Position numbers and translations under genes: made by a program. From positions 1 through 52,708 of the forward strand of contig CAIMAO010000036.1 in assembly GCA_903838985.1 (NCBI GenBank): a stretch of 52,708 nt of DNA, written 5' to 3'. The stretch comes from an uncultured bacterium. Its GTDB lineage: Bacteria > Patescibacteriota > Minisyncoccia > Phycocordibacterales > UBA9973. Under the pieces are notes generated by a model that made no database searches, was not told where the DNA came from, and saw only the letters and a program-made list of their open reading frames with translations. Positions 40,217-49,172 of the stretch are shown here, in pieces. Position 1 is the first letter of the stretch. Each line of letters begins with the position of its first letter.

Positions 40217-41338
40217 ATGGATGAAATAGAAAAAATTAAAACTAAAAAAACTGTCTTTGAACATGCTAGGAATTGGTATGGCCGTTTTGAAAGACCTATC
40301 TCTTCAATTTCTCTTATTACTGGGTTCCTTTTTGATGCAATTACATTAAAGCGTGTTGATACTCTTTGGGAAAATTTATGGGTTTTAGGGCATCTTTTGA
40401 TAGTTGGAGTGTTTATTATACTAATACACGTGAAAGAGAAAGAAGAGGAAGATGAAAAGAATCCAAGTAAAGCACATTTTTGGTATGTAAACATTTTGCA
40501 ATTTTTCTTTGGAGGAATTCTCTCTACATATTTAGTCTTTTATTTTAGAAGTGCTGATATTTTTGTGACATGGCCATTTATAGCCATGTTGCTTGGAGCA
40601 TTTATCGCAAATGAATCTTTGAAAAGATATTATGTAAGACTTAGTTTTCAAATAAGTTTATTTTTCCTTTCTATATATGCTTTTGCGATTTTCATAATTC
40701 CAGTATTGATGCATAGAATTGGCGCAGATGTTTTTATACTTTCTGGTATAGTTAGTCTTATTTTTATAATTATATTTCTGTTAATTTTATTTCATTTCGC
40801 GAACGATAAATTTAATGAAAATAAAAAAGTAATTTGGTCTTTAGTAATTGGTATTTTTGCCGTTGTAAATTATTTATATTTTATAAATTTAATTCCGCCA
40901 ATACCTTTATCACTAAAAGATGCGGGAGTTTATCATTCAATTCAAAAAAATGGAGATGACAATTATACAGTAGAAGGCGAAAAACAAAGTTGGCAGAGTT
41001 TTTTTCAAATGTATCAAAGTTTTAAAGAGACAAGTTCTTCTCCTGTATATGCCTTTAGTGCAATTTTTTCTCCATCTGGTTTAAATATAAACATTATTCA
41101 TGAGTGGCAATATTTTGATGAAAAAACTAGTAAATGGATTAAGGATGCTTCCATAGATTTATCATTAGTTGGTGGCCGCGATGGTGGTTTTAGAACATAT
41201 TCTATGCGTCAAAATATTAGACCGGGGTTATGGCGTGTGAATGTTTTGACTACACAAGGACAACTCATCGGTAGAATAAGACTAAAAATTGAAAAAGTAG
41301 ATACAGAACCTATTTTGATAACTGAAACAAAAGAATAA
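40217..41338 (+). CDS. Multi-spanning membrane protein with DUF2914 domain
   Basis: 373 aa. About seven membrane helices lie between residues 25 and 230. A final extracytoplasmic domain follows in which HEWQYFDEKTSKWIK and GGRDGGFRTYS with PGLWRVNVLTTQGQLIGR match the DUF2914 pattern, a beta-sandwich of unknown role common in Patescibacteria and proteobacteria. It probably works at the envelope. It precedes the DUF1003/sigma genes by 41 nt. Confidence 0.85.
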   Translation: MDEIEKIKTKKTVFEHARNWYGRFERPISSISLITGFLFDAITLKRVDTLWENLWVLGHLLIVGVFIILIHVKEKEEEDEKNPSKAHFWYVNILQFFFGGILSTYLVFYFRSADIFVTWPFIAMLLGAFIANESLKRYYVRLSFQISLFFLSIYAFAIFIIPVLMHRIGADVFILSGIVSLIFIIIFLLILFHFANDKFNENKKVIWSLVIGIFAVVNYLYFINLIPPIPLSLKDAGVYHSIQKNGDDNYTVEGEKQSWQSFFQMYQSFKETSSSPVYAFSAIFSPSGLNINIIHEWQYFDEKTSKWIKDASIDLSLVGGRDGGFRTYSMRQNIRPGLWRVNVLTTQGQLIGRIRLKIEKVDTEPILITETKE

Positions 41339-41379
41339 AACATTATGAGTTTTTTTATTTTTGTAATACACTATTTTAT

Positions 41380-41772
41380 ATGATAAGAAATGTAAACAAA
41401 GAACATAAAGACAAATTAACATTATTAGATAAGGTGGCTATTTTTATTACAAAGATTGTCGGTACAATGTGGTGTGCAATAGCATTCACTATCTTAGCTT
41501 TGATAAGTTTTCCTGAAGCAATACACAATGGGACAGCGACAACTATCTCTTGGATTGCTCAGACATTTTTGCAACTTGTTTTACTATCAATCATAATGGT
41601 TGGACAAAATTTGCAAAATAGACATTCAGAAATTCGCGCAGATGCAGATTATGAAACAGATATGGATGCAAAAAAGGATGTTGAAACACTGATGAAACGC
41701 CTTGATAGTATTGAACAAAACAAACTTGATAAAATACTAGAAATTTTAGAGAAAGATGCAGGAAATAAATAA
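41380..41772 (+). CDS. DUF1003-like membrane protein
   Basis: 130 aa. Two membrane helices, with FPEAIHNGTATTISWIAQTFLQLVLLSIIMVGQNLQ as the family core, are followed by RHSEIRADADYETDMDAKKDVE and a short coiled tail, all typical of DUF1003 (function unknown). The 3' end overlaps the sigma factor gene by 17 bp, which implies coupled expression with the regulatory pair. Confidence 0.85.
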   Translation: MIRNVNKEHKDKLTLLDKVAIFITKIVGTMWCAIAFTILALISFPEAIHNGTATTISWIAQTFLQLVLLSIIMVGQNLQNRHSEIRADADYETDMDAKKDVETLMKRLDSIEQNKLDKILEILEKDAGNK

Positions 41773-42295
41773 AGAAATTTTACTTCGTGTCAAAAGCGGT
41801 GATGTGGAAGCTTTTGAATATTTACTATCTTTTTATGAAAAAGCTATTTTTAACTATTGCTTAAGAATAACAAAAAATTTACACGAAGCTGAAGATATAA
41901 CTCAGGAGACTTTTATAAAAGTTTATAAAAATAGAAAAAATATTGATACAGAAAAAAAGATAAAAACTTGGATTTTTACCATTGCCACAAACACAGCTTA
42001 TGATTTATTAAGAAGTAAAAAAAGAAAACAAGAGGTAAGTCTTGACGAAGAAGATGAAACAATCTCTAAGATTAAAGCGTATTATAGTGAAGAGGGCTTA
42101 AATTTTGATATAGAAAAAGCCTTATTAAAGATAAAAGAAGAATATAAAGAAATATTATTGCTTTATTACCAACAGGGTTTTGATTATAAAGAGATAGCCG
42201 AAATGCGCTTAATGCCTATAAATACCGTAAAAACACACTTAAGTAGAGGCAAGGAGCAATTAAAAGAAGTGTTAAAAGAATATGGAAAAAATTGA
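41756..42295 (+). CDS. ECF-type RNA polymerase sigma factor
   Basis: 179 aa. Region 2 reads EAEDITQETFIKVYKN with IKTWIFTIATNTAYDLLRSKKR (-10 recognition). Region 4 reads KEYKEILLLYYQQGFDYKEIAEM, then PINTVKTHLSRGKEQLKE (-35-binding HTH). Region 3 is absent, as in ECF sigmas. It overlaps the DUF1003 gene before it and a membrane protein after it, so DUF1003, sigma and anti-sigma-like genes form one operon. The targets are unknown. Confidence 0.95.
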   Translation: MQEINKEILLRVKSGDVEAFEYLLSFYEKAIFNYCLRITKNLHEAEDITQETFIKVYKNRKNIDTEKKIKTWIFTIATNTAYDLLRSKKRKQEVSLDEEDETISKIKAYYSEEGLNFDIEKALLKIKEEYKEILLLYYQQGFDYKEIAEMRLMPINTVKTHLSRGKEQLKEVLKEYGKN

Positions 42296-42671
42296 TCAAC
42301 AATTAAATAATCTAAAAAATGTAGAATTTCCAATACATTCTCATCGTCTTATTATGCGTAAAATAAATTACGAGAAAACAAAGCCATTCTTTTTTATAGT
42401 ACTTAGTTTGCTTGTTGTTAATTTTGTTTTAGTGACATGGCATATCAATAGTAAGCTTGTTGAAGCTGAATTTAGCGACATATTTTATGATTTTATAAAT
42501 AATTTTGCTTTGAGTTATGCATTTATAAATCCATTTGTGCAAAATTTCTTTGAAGTTATTTCACCTGTAGTGTGTGTTTCATTTTTGTTGAATCTTTTAG
42601 GGATAATTTATGTATGCAAAAAAATATTCGCTAGTTCTTTTAGATATAGAATAGGTTTTGAAACAAATTAA
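42282..42671 (+). CDS. Membrane protein, probable anti-sigma partner
   Basis: 129 aa. A short cytoplasmic segment (about 35 residues) is followed by two membrane helices (about 38-55 and 92-113). There is no zinc-binding HxxxCxxC motif of classical anti-sigma factors. The 14-bp overlap with the ECF sigma gene and the small cytoplasmic head plus membrane anchor are the reason for the call, which is inference from position. Confidence 0.6.
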   Translation: MEKIDQQLNNLKNVEFPIHSHRLIMRKINYEKTKPFFFIVLSLLVVNFVLVTWHINSKLVEAEFSDIFYDFINNFALSYAFINPFVQNFFEVISPVVCVSFLLNLLGIIYVCKKIFASSFRYRIGFETN

Positions 42672-42738
42672 ATACTTATGACGTATTACCATTAGATGAG
42701 GTCGAGAATTAATATTATTAAAATAATTTTAAAATAAA

Positions 42739-43140
42739 ATGACAAATAAAATCAAATTTTCTGTTTTAGTTTTAGTTTTTGGTCTTTTGCTAAGTTCAAC
42801 AGCATTTGCTCAATCAGCTACATCAACAGATCCTAGTACAGCACCAGCTGCTGTTACCAAAAAGGAATGTGTCGCTAATGCAGTAAGTGCAAAGAATGTT
42901 GCAGCAAAAGCTGCAAAAGATGCTTATGCTGCTGCAATTAGTGCTGCAAAAGCTACAAAAGCTTCTTCATTGAAAGATGCTAAAGCTCTTACAGACAAAG
43001 TCGCTGCTAAAGCCGCAAAGAAAGCTGCTAATGATGCTTATTCTACTGCATCCAAAGATGCAATGAAAGCAAAAACAGATGCTACTAAAGCTGCAAATGC
43101 TGCCTATAAAACAGCAAAAGCTGCTTGTCCAAAGAAATAA
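42739..43140 (+). CDS. Secreted alanine/lysine-rich protein
   Basis: 133 aa. A clear signal peptide (hydrophobic core about 7-20, cleavage after AFA) is followed by a low-complexity stretch of Ala/Lys repeats (AAKAAKDAYAAA, KAAKKAANDAY) with one Cys at each end (near 44 and 131). It is probably a helical, positively charged surface or periplasmic protein. It could bind DNA or acidic polymers, but this is not shown. It is followed by a terminator and precedes the exporter genes. Confidence 0.7.
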   Translation: MTNKIKFSVLVLVFGLLLSSTAFAQSATSTDPSTAPAAVTKKECVANAVSAKNVAAKAAKDAYAAAISAAKATKASSLKDAKALTDKVAAKAAKKAANDAYSTASKDAMKAKTDATKAANAAYKTAKAACPKK

Positions 43141-43158
43141 TCTTAAATTATTTTTGAT

Positions 43159-43197
43159 AAAAAACACCACAAATAAAATTATGTGGTGTTTTTTATT
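43159..43197 (+). terminator. Intrinsic terminator
   Basis: AAAACACCACA (43161-43171) / TGTGGTGTTTT (43182-43192) with a T-rich end, after the Ala/Lys-rich gene. Confidence 0.9.
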
Positions 43198-43214
43198 TTT
43201 TACTAAATTTGTGC

Positions 43215-43220
43215 TATTAT
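43215..43220 (+). promoter_or_regulatory. Extended -10 promoter of the exporter operon
   Basis: TGCTATTAT with the hexamer at 43215-43220, 9 nt before the ATG at 43230. It lies inside the track's longer ORF and so rules out the TTG start at 43209. Confidence 0.5.
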
Positions 43221-43229
43221 ATACATAAT

Positions 43230-44783
43230 ATGCAACAAATTAAAAAACTTATAGGAAATGTAAAATTATGGTCGCTCAGAAAAAAAATAATTTACGGAAT
43301 TATTTTTTTGGTTGTAGTTTTAATTTTATTTTTTATATTAAAACCAAAGAATAATAGCGCTAATATCACTACAGATATAGCCAAAATAATAAATTTAAAA
43401 CAGACAGTTTTAGCTACAGGCCAGGTCACTTCAAATACTGATTTAGACCTTTCTTTTTCTTCTAGTGGGGTAGTTCGTTCTGTAAAAGTAAAAGTGGGGG
43501 ATAAGGTAAGTTCTGGACAGATTTTAGCTACTCTTGATCAAGGAGATGAACTTGGAACATTGACTCAAGCTCGTGGAGCAGTAGCAGCAGCACAAGCTAG
43601 ATATCAAAGTATTTTAGATGGTGCATCTAGTGAAGAAATTAAACTCTCACAAGTAGCATTACAAAATGCAAAACTCGATTTTGATAGATTAAAATCTCAA
43701 CAAGAGTTATTAGTTTCAAATGCTTATCATAATTTTCTAAACTCCACCCCAGAAGCATTACCAACCAGCGGTCAAAGTGATTATGTAGCTCCCACAATAA
43801 GTGGTAATTATAATAAAGATACAGAAGGAGATATAAAGATATCAGTCTATTACACAGGTAATGGCCCTAGTTTTAATACGAGTGGTATAGCTTCAGGCAG
43901 TGGACTTGTCACTACTATTACACCTCAACCAATTGGAGATTCAGGATTATACATTAAATTCCCAAGTACTAGTTCCACCAACATTACTGATTGGACTATA
44001 ACTATACCTAATAAGAAAGCTCCAGATTATATAAATAATTACAATCTTTATCAAGCTGCATTAAAAACAAAAGATTCTGTATTAGGTTCTGCTCAAGCTG
44101 TGATTGATCAACGTCAAGCAGAATTATCTTTAAAACAAGCATCTGCGCGTCCTGCAGACATTGATCTTGCCAAAGCAAATATTTTGACAGCACAAGGTCA
44201 ATTGGAATTAGCCAGTGCAAATTATGAACACACGATTCTTCGTTCTCCTGCAAGTGGCACTATAACAAAAGTTGATATAAAAATTGGTGAAATTGCTCAA
44301 GCACAAAAAAATGTCATGACTGTTCAAGATATAAATAATGTCTACTTAGAAGCAAATATAAATGAGGCGAATATAACAAGTATTAAAGTTGGTGCACCCA
44401 TAGATATTACTTTTGATGCTTTTAGCACAGATCAGATTTATAAGGGTAGTGTGGTAAAAGTAGATCCAGCTTCTACTATTGTTTCTGGAGTAGTCAACTA
44501 TAAAATTACAGCAGATATAACAAATGCTCCACAGCTTCGTCCTGGAATGACAGCGAATATGACTATTTTAGTAGGGGAAAAAGATAATATTTTGACTATA
44601 CCTTCTCGTGCAATTATAAAAGACAATACTGGAAAGAAAACTATTCGCCTTGTCACAAATACTAAAACTAAAGATTACAAAGAAATTGAAATTGCTACAG
44701 GCATGGAAGGTGATGGAGGTTTGACTGAAGTGACTACAGGCTTAAATGTAAATGATGAAATTGTTGTTTTAATCAAAAAATAA
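43230..44783 (+). CDS. HlyD/MacA-type membrane-fusion protein
   Basis: About 517 aa from the ATG at 43230. It is the periplasmic adaptor of an ABC exporter. One membrane helix (about 20-38) is followed by a lipoyl-like half-motif (GVVRSVKVKVGDKVSSGQILA), a coiled-coil hairpin, the second half (TILRSPASGTITKVDIKIGE) and a beta-barrel with RPGMTANMTILV. An extra domain of about 85 residues (NISGNYNKDTEGDIKISVYY region) interrupts the hairpin. First of a four-gene MacAB-type operon, with the ATPase start 1 nt after its stop. Confidence 0.9.
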   Translation: MQQIKKLIGNVKLWSLRKKIIYGIIFLVVVLILFFILKPKNNSANITTDIAKIINLKQTVLATGQVTSNTDLDLSFSSSGVVRSVKVKVGDKVSSGQILATLDQGDELGTLTQARGAVAAAQARYQSILDGASSEEIKLSQVALQNAKLDFDRLKSQQELLVSNAYHNFLNSTPEALPTSGQSDYVAPTISGNYNKDTEGDIKISVYYTGNGPSFNTSGIASGSGLVTTITPQPIGDSGLYIKFPSTSSTNITDWTITIPNKKAPDYINNYNLYQAALKTKDSVLGSAQAVIDQRQAELSLKQASARPADIDLAKANILTAQGQLELASANYEHTILRSPASGTITKVDIKIGEIAQAQKNVMTVQDINNVYLEANINEANITSIKVGAPIDITFDAFSTDQIYKGSVVKVDPASTIVSGVVNYKITADITNAPQLRPGMTANMTILVGEKDNILTIPSRAIIKDNTGKKTIRLVTNTKTKDYKEIEIATGMEGDGGLTEVTTGLNVNDEIVVLIKK

Positions 44784-44784
44784 A

Positions 44785-45501
44785 ATGTTAATACAACTAA
44801 AAAATATTATAAAAGAATACGACAATGGTGGCGTTGTCACTCGGGTGTTGCGAAATATTTCTCTTGATGTTGAAGAAGGAGAATTTATTTCAATAATGGG
44901 CCCTTCTGGCTCTGGTAAATCTACGTTGATGCACATCATTGGTTTCCTTGATAGACCAACAAGTGGTAAATATTTTTTTGATAATGAAAATATTGAAACT
45001 TTTACTGATGATGAACTTGCACGAATTCGTAATGAAAGAATTGGTTTCGTTTTCCAGTCTTTCAATCTTCTTGCAAGAACGACAGTATTGGACAATGTCA
45101 TTCTTCCTTTGACGTATGGAAAAAAGAAAGATCACATCATGCTCGCGACAAAAGCATTAGAAGCGGTAGGCCTTGGAAATAGATTAAACTTTTTATCAAA
45201 TCAAATATCTGGTGGACAGAAACAACGTGTGGCTATTGCTCGTGCTCTTGTTTGTGATCCAAAAGTTATTTTTGCAGATGAACCTACAGGAAACTTAGAT
45301 TCTAAAAGTGGTGCAACTGTCATGAATATTTTAGGACGTTTAAATAGTGAAGGGCGTACTATCATACTCGTCACTCACGATAGAAATACAGCAGAGCATG
45401 CAAAAAGAATAATAACGATTAAAGATGGCACGATAATTTCAGACGAAAAAAATCATCACCAAAAGAAAAGTGAAATTATAGAAGATGATTTAGAACTATA
45501 A
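44785..45501 (+). CDS. ABC transporter ATP-binding protein (MacB/LolD-type)
   Basis: 238 aa. It powers the exporter formed with the two FtsX-like proteins downstream. Walker A is [10 protein letters not shown], the signature [15 protein letters not shown], Walker [13 protein letters not shown] and the H-loop [18 protein letters not shown] at the start is typical of the LolD/MacB group. The C-terminus is a short charged tail. It is separate from the permease, unlike E. coli MacB where both are fused. Confidence 0.96.
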   Translation: MLIQLKNIIKEYDNGGVVTRVLRNISLDVEEGEFISIMGPSGSGKSTLMHIIGFLDRPTSGKYFFDNENIETFTDDELARIRNERIGFVFQSFNLLARTTVLDNVILPLTYGKKKDHIMLATKALEAVGLGNRLNFLSNQISGGQKQRVAIARALVCDPKVIFADEPTGNLDSKSGATVMNILGRLNSEGRTIILVTHDRNTAEHAKRIITIKDGTIISDEKNHHQKKSEIIEDDLEL

Positions 45502-45503
45502 AA

Positions 45504-46769
45504 ATGGTACATCTTTTTAAAAATATAAATACGATTACAAAAAATCTTCTTTCTAGAAAAGCGAGAAGTTTTTTGACTATTTTGGGAATCATTATAGGTG
45601 TAGCAGGGGTAATCATAATAATCTCTCTTGGTGCAGGTGCACAGGCTCTTGTATTGGGTCAAATTACAAAATTAGGAACTAATTTAATAGGTGTTTTACC
45701 AGGAAAAAGTAATGAAAAAGGTCCTCCAGCTTCTGTTTTTGGTGTGCAAATTAAGACATTAATAAATGATGATTTAGAAGCGATAAAAGATAAAAATAGA
45801 GTGCCACATGCGACAGAAGTGGCTGCATATGTTCGTGGTAGCGTGACACTTGTCTCTGGACATGAATCAGTAGATACGACTTTTACAGGTACTGATGGAA
45901 GTTATCCTCGTGTTCAAAACGTGCAAATGGATCGTGGTACTTTTTTTACAGATGAAGAAGGACGTACCGGAGCAAATGTAATGGTATTGGGATATGATGT
46001 AGCAAATCAATTATTTCCAAATGGTGGAGAACTTGGTTCTATTGTTAAAATACAAAATAGTGGAAATACCTTTGGTAGTATTCCATTTCGTGTGATAGGT
46101 GTACAAGAAAAATTAGGTACCGTTGCTTTTCAAAATCAAGACGATCAAGTTTATATACCATTTACTATAGGTCAAAGACAAATATTGGGAATAAATTATA
46201 TTCAATTTGTTAGAATAAAGACCGATACATCTGATAATGTTAGTAGCACTATAGCTGATGTAGAACGTGTTCTTCGAGAGCAACATCATATAAATAATAA
46301 AGACAACGATGATTTTTCTGTGAGAGATTTAGCAGATGCGATAAAGATACTCACAAGTATTACTGATGGACTTCGAATGTTTCTAGGTTTAATGGCAGGT
46401 ATCTCTTTAATTGTCGGAGGAATAGGAATAATGAACATAATGCTTGTCACTGTTTCTGAACGTACGAGAGAAATTGGCCTCCGAAAAGCATTAGGAGCTA
46501 CTCCAAAACAAATTCGTAATCAATTTTTAATTGAAGCTGTTTTGCTTACTGGAGTTGGCGGAATATTTGGTATTATCTTTGGAATATTAGTTTCATATAT
46601 TATAGCACTCGGCGCACGTTATGCTGGATATGATTGGTCTTTTGTAATATCACCACTTGCCATAATACTTGCAGTTTTTGTTTCTACTTTAACAGGTATT
46701 GTTTTTGGCCTTTTCCCAGCATTAAAAGCAGCAAAACTTAATCCAATAGATGCGTTGAGATACGAATAA
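45504..46769 (+). CDS. MacB-type FtsX-like permease
   Basis: 421 aa. The N-terminal helix (LTILGIIIGVAGVIIIISLGAG) is followed by a periplasmic MacB_PCD domain (about 45-275), then three helices forming the FtsX domain, with GGIGIMNIMLVTVSERTREIGLRKALGAT and the closing AAKLNPIDALRYE, both family hallmarks. It begins 2 nt after the ATPase and is followed 5 nt later by a second permease. The two may form a heterodimer. Confidence 0.95.
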   Translation: MVHLFKNINTITKNLLSRKARSFLTILGIIIGVAGVIIIISLGAGAQALVLGQITKLGTNLIGVLPGKSNEKGPPASVFGVQIKTLINDDLEAIKDKNRVPHATEVAAYVRGSVTLVSGHESVDTTFTGTDGSYPRVQNVQMDRGTFFTDEEGRTGANVMVLGYDVANQLFPNGGELGSIVKIQNSGNTFGSIPFRVIGVQEKLGTVAFQNQDDQVYIPFTIGQRQILGINYIQFVRIKTDTSDNVSSTIADVERVLREQHHINNKDNDDFSVRDLADAIKILTSITDGLRMFLGLMAGISLIVGGIGIMNIMLVTVSERTREIGLRKALGATPKQIRNQFLIEAVLLTGVGGIFGIIFGILVSYIIALGARYAGYDWSFVISPLAIILAVFVSTLTGIVFGLFPALKAAKLNPIDALRYE

Positions 46770-46774
46770 ATATT

Positions 46775-48025
46775 ATGAAAGCATATTTTTTACAAGCTAT
46801 AAGAGGAATAAAACACAACAAAAGTCGTACTTTTTTGACTACTTTAGGTATTATGATAGGCATAGGCACTGTCGTGCTTGTTCTTTCAGCCGGAGAAGGA
46901 TTTAAAAGTTATATAAATGCACAAGTAGAAATGTTTGGATCAAATACACTTTCTATTGAAACTGTTGTTCCTCCTTCCACAAAAGACAGAAATGCAAATA
47001 ATAATACTGGCGGAAATTCTGCAAATAATGCTGTTCCTATTACAACATTAAAAAACAAAGATATACAAGATATCAAAACTGTATCAAATGTAAAAAATGC
47101 TTATGGTGCGGCTCTTGGTCAAGAAGTGGTGACTTATGGTAATATTTCAAAAAATATATTTATATTTGGTGCTGATGCTTCACGTTTTGATATAGATAAA
47201 GGAGTGATTGCTTCTGGACGTCCATATACAGAAGAAGAAAATAGATCTTTGGCTCAGGTGGCTATTTTAGGACATGATATAGCTGTAGATTTATTTGGAG
47301 AAAATGATCCATTAGGTAAACTCATTCGTGTTGGTAATTATAATTTAGAAGTTATTGGTGTTTATGAACCAAGAGGAAGCTTGGGTGCAAATGATGATCA
47401 ACAGATTTTTATACCAATTACAACATTACAGAAAAAATTCCTAGGTATAGATTATCTTTTTTATGGAATAGTTGAACTGACTGATGGAAATAAAGCTGAT
47501 GCGACAGCCCTCGATGTCAGTGACTTGATTCGTCGCAATCATCACATAAATGATCCGACAAAAGATGATTTTAGTGTTAAAACTCAAGCCCAAAATTTAG
47601 ATACATTTAATACAATTTTAAGTGCTGTGACTTTTCTTCTTATAGCTATTGCACTTATTTCTCTCGTTGTCGGTGGTGTTGGTGTTATGAATATAATGTA
47701 TGTCGTTGTCACTGAACGTATAGGAGAAATAGGATTAAAAAAAGCACTTGGTGCACGCAATAAAGATATTTTATTTGAATTTTTAATTGAAGCTGTGCTT
47801 TTGACTTTACTAGGTGGAATAATTGGAATTTTAGGCGCGGCATTTTTTGCTTATATTATTGCTAAAATTGCACAAAGTTTTAATTTTGCTTGGAGTTTTA
47901 TCGTCCCTATTTATAGTGTCGTTTTAGCTGTATCTATCTCAATGATTACTGGAATAATATTTGGCGTTTTTCCAGCTCGTAGTGCTTCAAAACTTAACCC
48001 GATAGAAGCATTGAATAAGGAATGA
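46775..48025 (+). CDS. MacB-type FtsX-like permease, second copy
   Basis: 416 aa with the same plan as the preceding gene: TLGIMIGIGTVVLVLSAGEG helix, periplasmic domain with an Asn-rich insertion (NANNNTGGNSANNA), then VGGVGVMNIMYVVVTERIGEIGLKKALGA and SASKLNPIEALNKE at the end. The pair probably arose by duplication and diverged. The exported substrate is unknown. Last of the exporter operon; the next gene has its own leaderless promoter. Confidence 0.95.
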   Translation: MKAYFLQAIRGIKHNKSRTFLTTLGIMIGIGTVVLVLSAGEGFKSYINAQVEMFGSNTLSIETVVPPSTKDRNANNNTGGNSANNAVPITTLKNKDIQDIKTVSNVKNAYGAALGQEVVTYGNISKNIFIFGADASRFDIDKGVIASGRPYTEEENRSLAQVAILGHDIAVDLFGENDPLGKLIRVGNYNLEVIGVYEPRGSLGANDDQQIFIPITTLQKKFLGIDYLFYGIVELTDGNKADATALDVSDLIRRNHHINDPTKDDFSVKTQAQNLDTFNTILSAVTFLLIAIALISLVVGGVGVMNIMYVVVTERIGEIGLKKALGARNKDILFEFLIEAVLLTLLGGIIGILGAAFFAYIIAKIAQSFNFAWSFIVPIYSVVLAVSISMITGIIFGVFPARSASKLNPIEALNKE

Positions 48026-48054
48026 TTTTGTTTTGATAAATATATTTTAGAATG

Positions 48055-48060
48055 TATAAT
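48055..48060 (+). promoter_or_regulatory. Leaderless promoter of the gene at 48067
   Basis: TGTATAAT with the hexamer at 48055-48060, exactly 6 nt before the ATG at 48067. It lies inside the track's longer ORF (start 48052). Confidence 0.6.
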
Positions 48061-48066
48061 AAAAAT

Positions 48067-48867
48067 ATGACTTTTAAGAAAATTGGAATAATTTTATTTT
48101 TAATATTCTCTTTGTTTCCAATAAATAAAATACTTGCACAAAATTCTAACACTGGTTTTGTTTCAGGAAATATTTGGTATTCGAAAGATCCATTTGAGGA
48201 AGGGGATAAGATAAAAATATATACATTTGTTTTTAACCCTGATACTAAAGAATTATCTGGCACTGTAATTTTCTTTGATAAAACAATAATGTTGGGTAAA
48301 AAAGATTTCGTAATTCCTGCCAAAGGAGCAGATGATGTATCGATAGATTGGACAGTGACAGCTGGAGATCATACAATATTTGGAAAAATTGAAAATTCTA
48401 AATTTTTAGTTTCAAAAGGGAAGTATGAAGATGTTTACCTTCCAGATAATGAGACAGAAAAAAGCTCACATACTGTTTCTAAAAAAGTAGCTGCTGTCTC
48501 TGCAGATAAAACTATTGATTCTGCCGTTTCTTCTGTATCAAATATAGGAAAAACAATAGAAGAAGCGACGCCAGACTTTATTGCAAAGCCTCTGACTTCA
48601 ACGACGAATGTTTTAGAAAATTTTAGACAAGATACAAATATATCTTCAGAAAATAAAAAAATAGAGGTGCAAAAAGACATAGATTCTTTAAATAATGTTA
48701 AAAATCCAAGTACGAATTCAAATAATATTTTAAAACCATTTAAATATGTAGAATTATTTTTCTTGACCATATTTAATTTTATCTTAGGTAACAAAATAGT
48801 ATTTTATGTTATTTTAGTTCTCATACTTTTCTTTATACTACGTTTTGTTTGGAAAAAAATATTTTAA
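48067..48867 (+). CDS. Secreted/membrane-anchored envelope protein
   Basis: About 266 aa from the ATG at 48067; the earlier ATG at 48052 overlaps the -10 box. It has a signal peptide (about 5-22, ending ILAQN) and an Ig-like beta domain with WYSKDPFEEGDKIKIYTFVFN and VSIDWTVTAGDHTIFGKIE (CARDB/DUF-like). A Ser/Thr/Lys-rich linker and a C-terminal membrane helix near 240-262 follow. It is probably displayed at the cell surface. The family is not recognised with certainty. Confidence 0.72.
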   Translation: MTFKKIGIILFLIFSLFPINKILAQNSNTGFVSGNIWYSKDPFEEGDKIKIYTFVFNPDTKELSGTVIFFDKTIMLGKKDFVIPAKGADDVSIDWTVTAGDHTIFGKIENSKFLVSKGKYEDVYLPDNETEKSSHTVSKKVAAVSADKTIDSAVSSVSNIGKTIEEATPDFIAKPLTSTTNVLENFRQDTNISSENKKIEVQKDIDSLNNVKNPSTNSNNILKPFKYVELFFLTIFNFILGNKIVFYVILVLILFFILRFVWKKIF

Positions 48868-48899
48868 ATAAATTTATTTGTTTTTTAAATTTAAGTGTG

Positions 48900-48905
48900 T
48901 AAAAT
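48900..48905 (+). promoter_or_regulatory. Leaderless promoter of the gene at 48912
   Basis: TAAAAT followed by exactly 6 nt and the ATG at 48912. Confidence 0.45.
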
Positions 48906-48911
48906 AAGGTT

Positions 48912-49169
48912 ATGATACTTCGTATTTTAGCTTTTTTAGTTTTGGCACTTTCTATACTTTTTATGCCTTTTTGGATATCTCTTATATTGGCTCTTGCTGG
49001 TATAATTTATTTTGCGATATTTTGGGAAAGTGTATTTCTATTTTTTATTTCAGACTTACTTTTTGGAATGAAAGAAATCAAATTTCATAATATACTTTTT
49101 GTTTCTACAATAATGATTTTGATAATATTAGTTATAATTGAATTTTTGAAAAAGAAAATTAGAGTTTAA
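48912..49169 (+). CDS. Small hydrophobic membrane protein upstream of mrdA
   Basis: 85 aa, almost entirely hydrophobic with about three membrane helices and a basic KKKIRV end. It ends 3 nt before the PBP2 gene. Its position recalls the small MreD-like proteins encoded before mrdA in rod-shape operons, but it is shorter and not clearly homologous. No mreB or mreC is in the window. Confidence 0.6.
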   Translation: MILRILAFLVLALSILFMPFWISLILALAGIIYFAIFWESVFLFFISDLLFGMKEIKFHNILFVSTIMILIILVIIEFLKKKIRV

Positions 49170-49172
49170 ATA

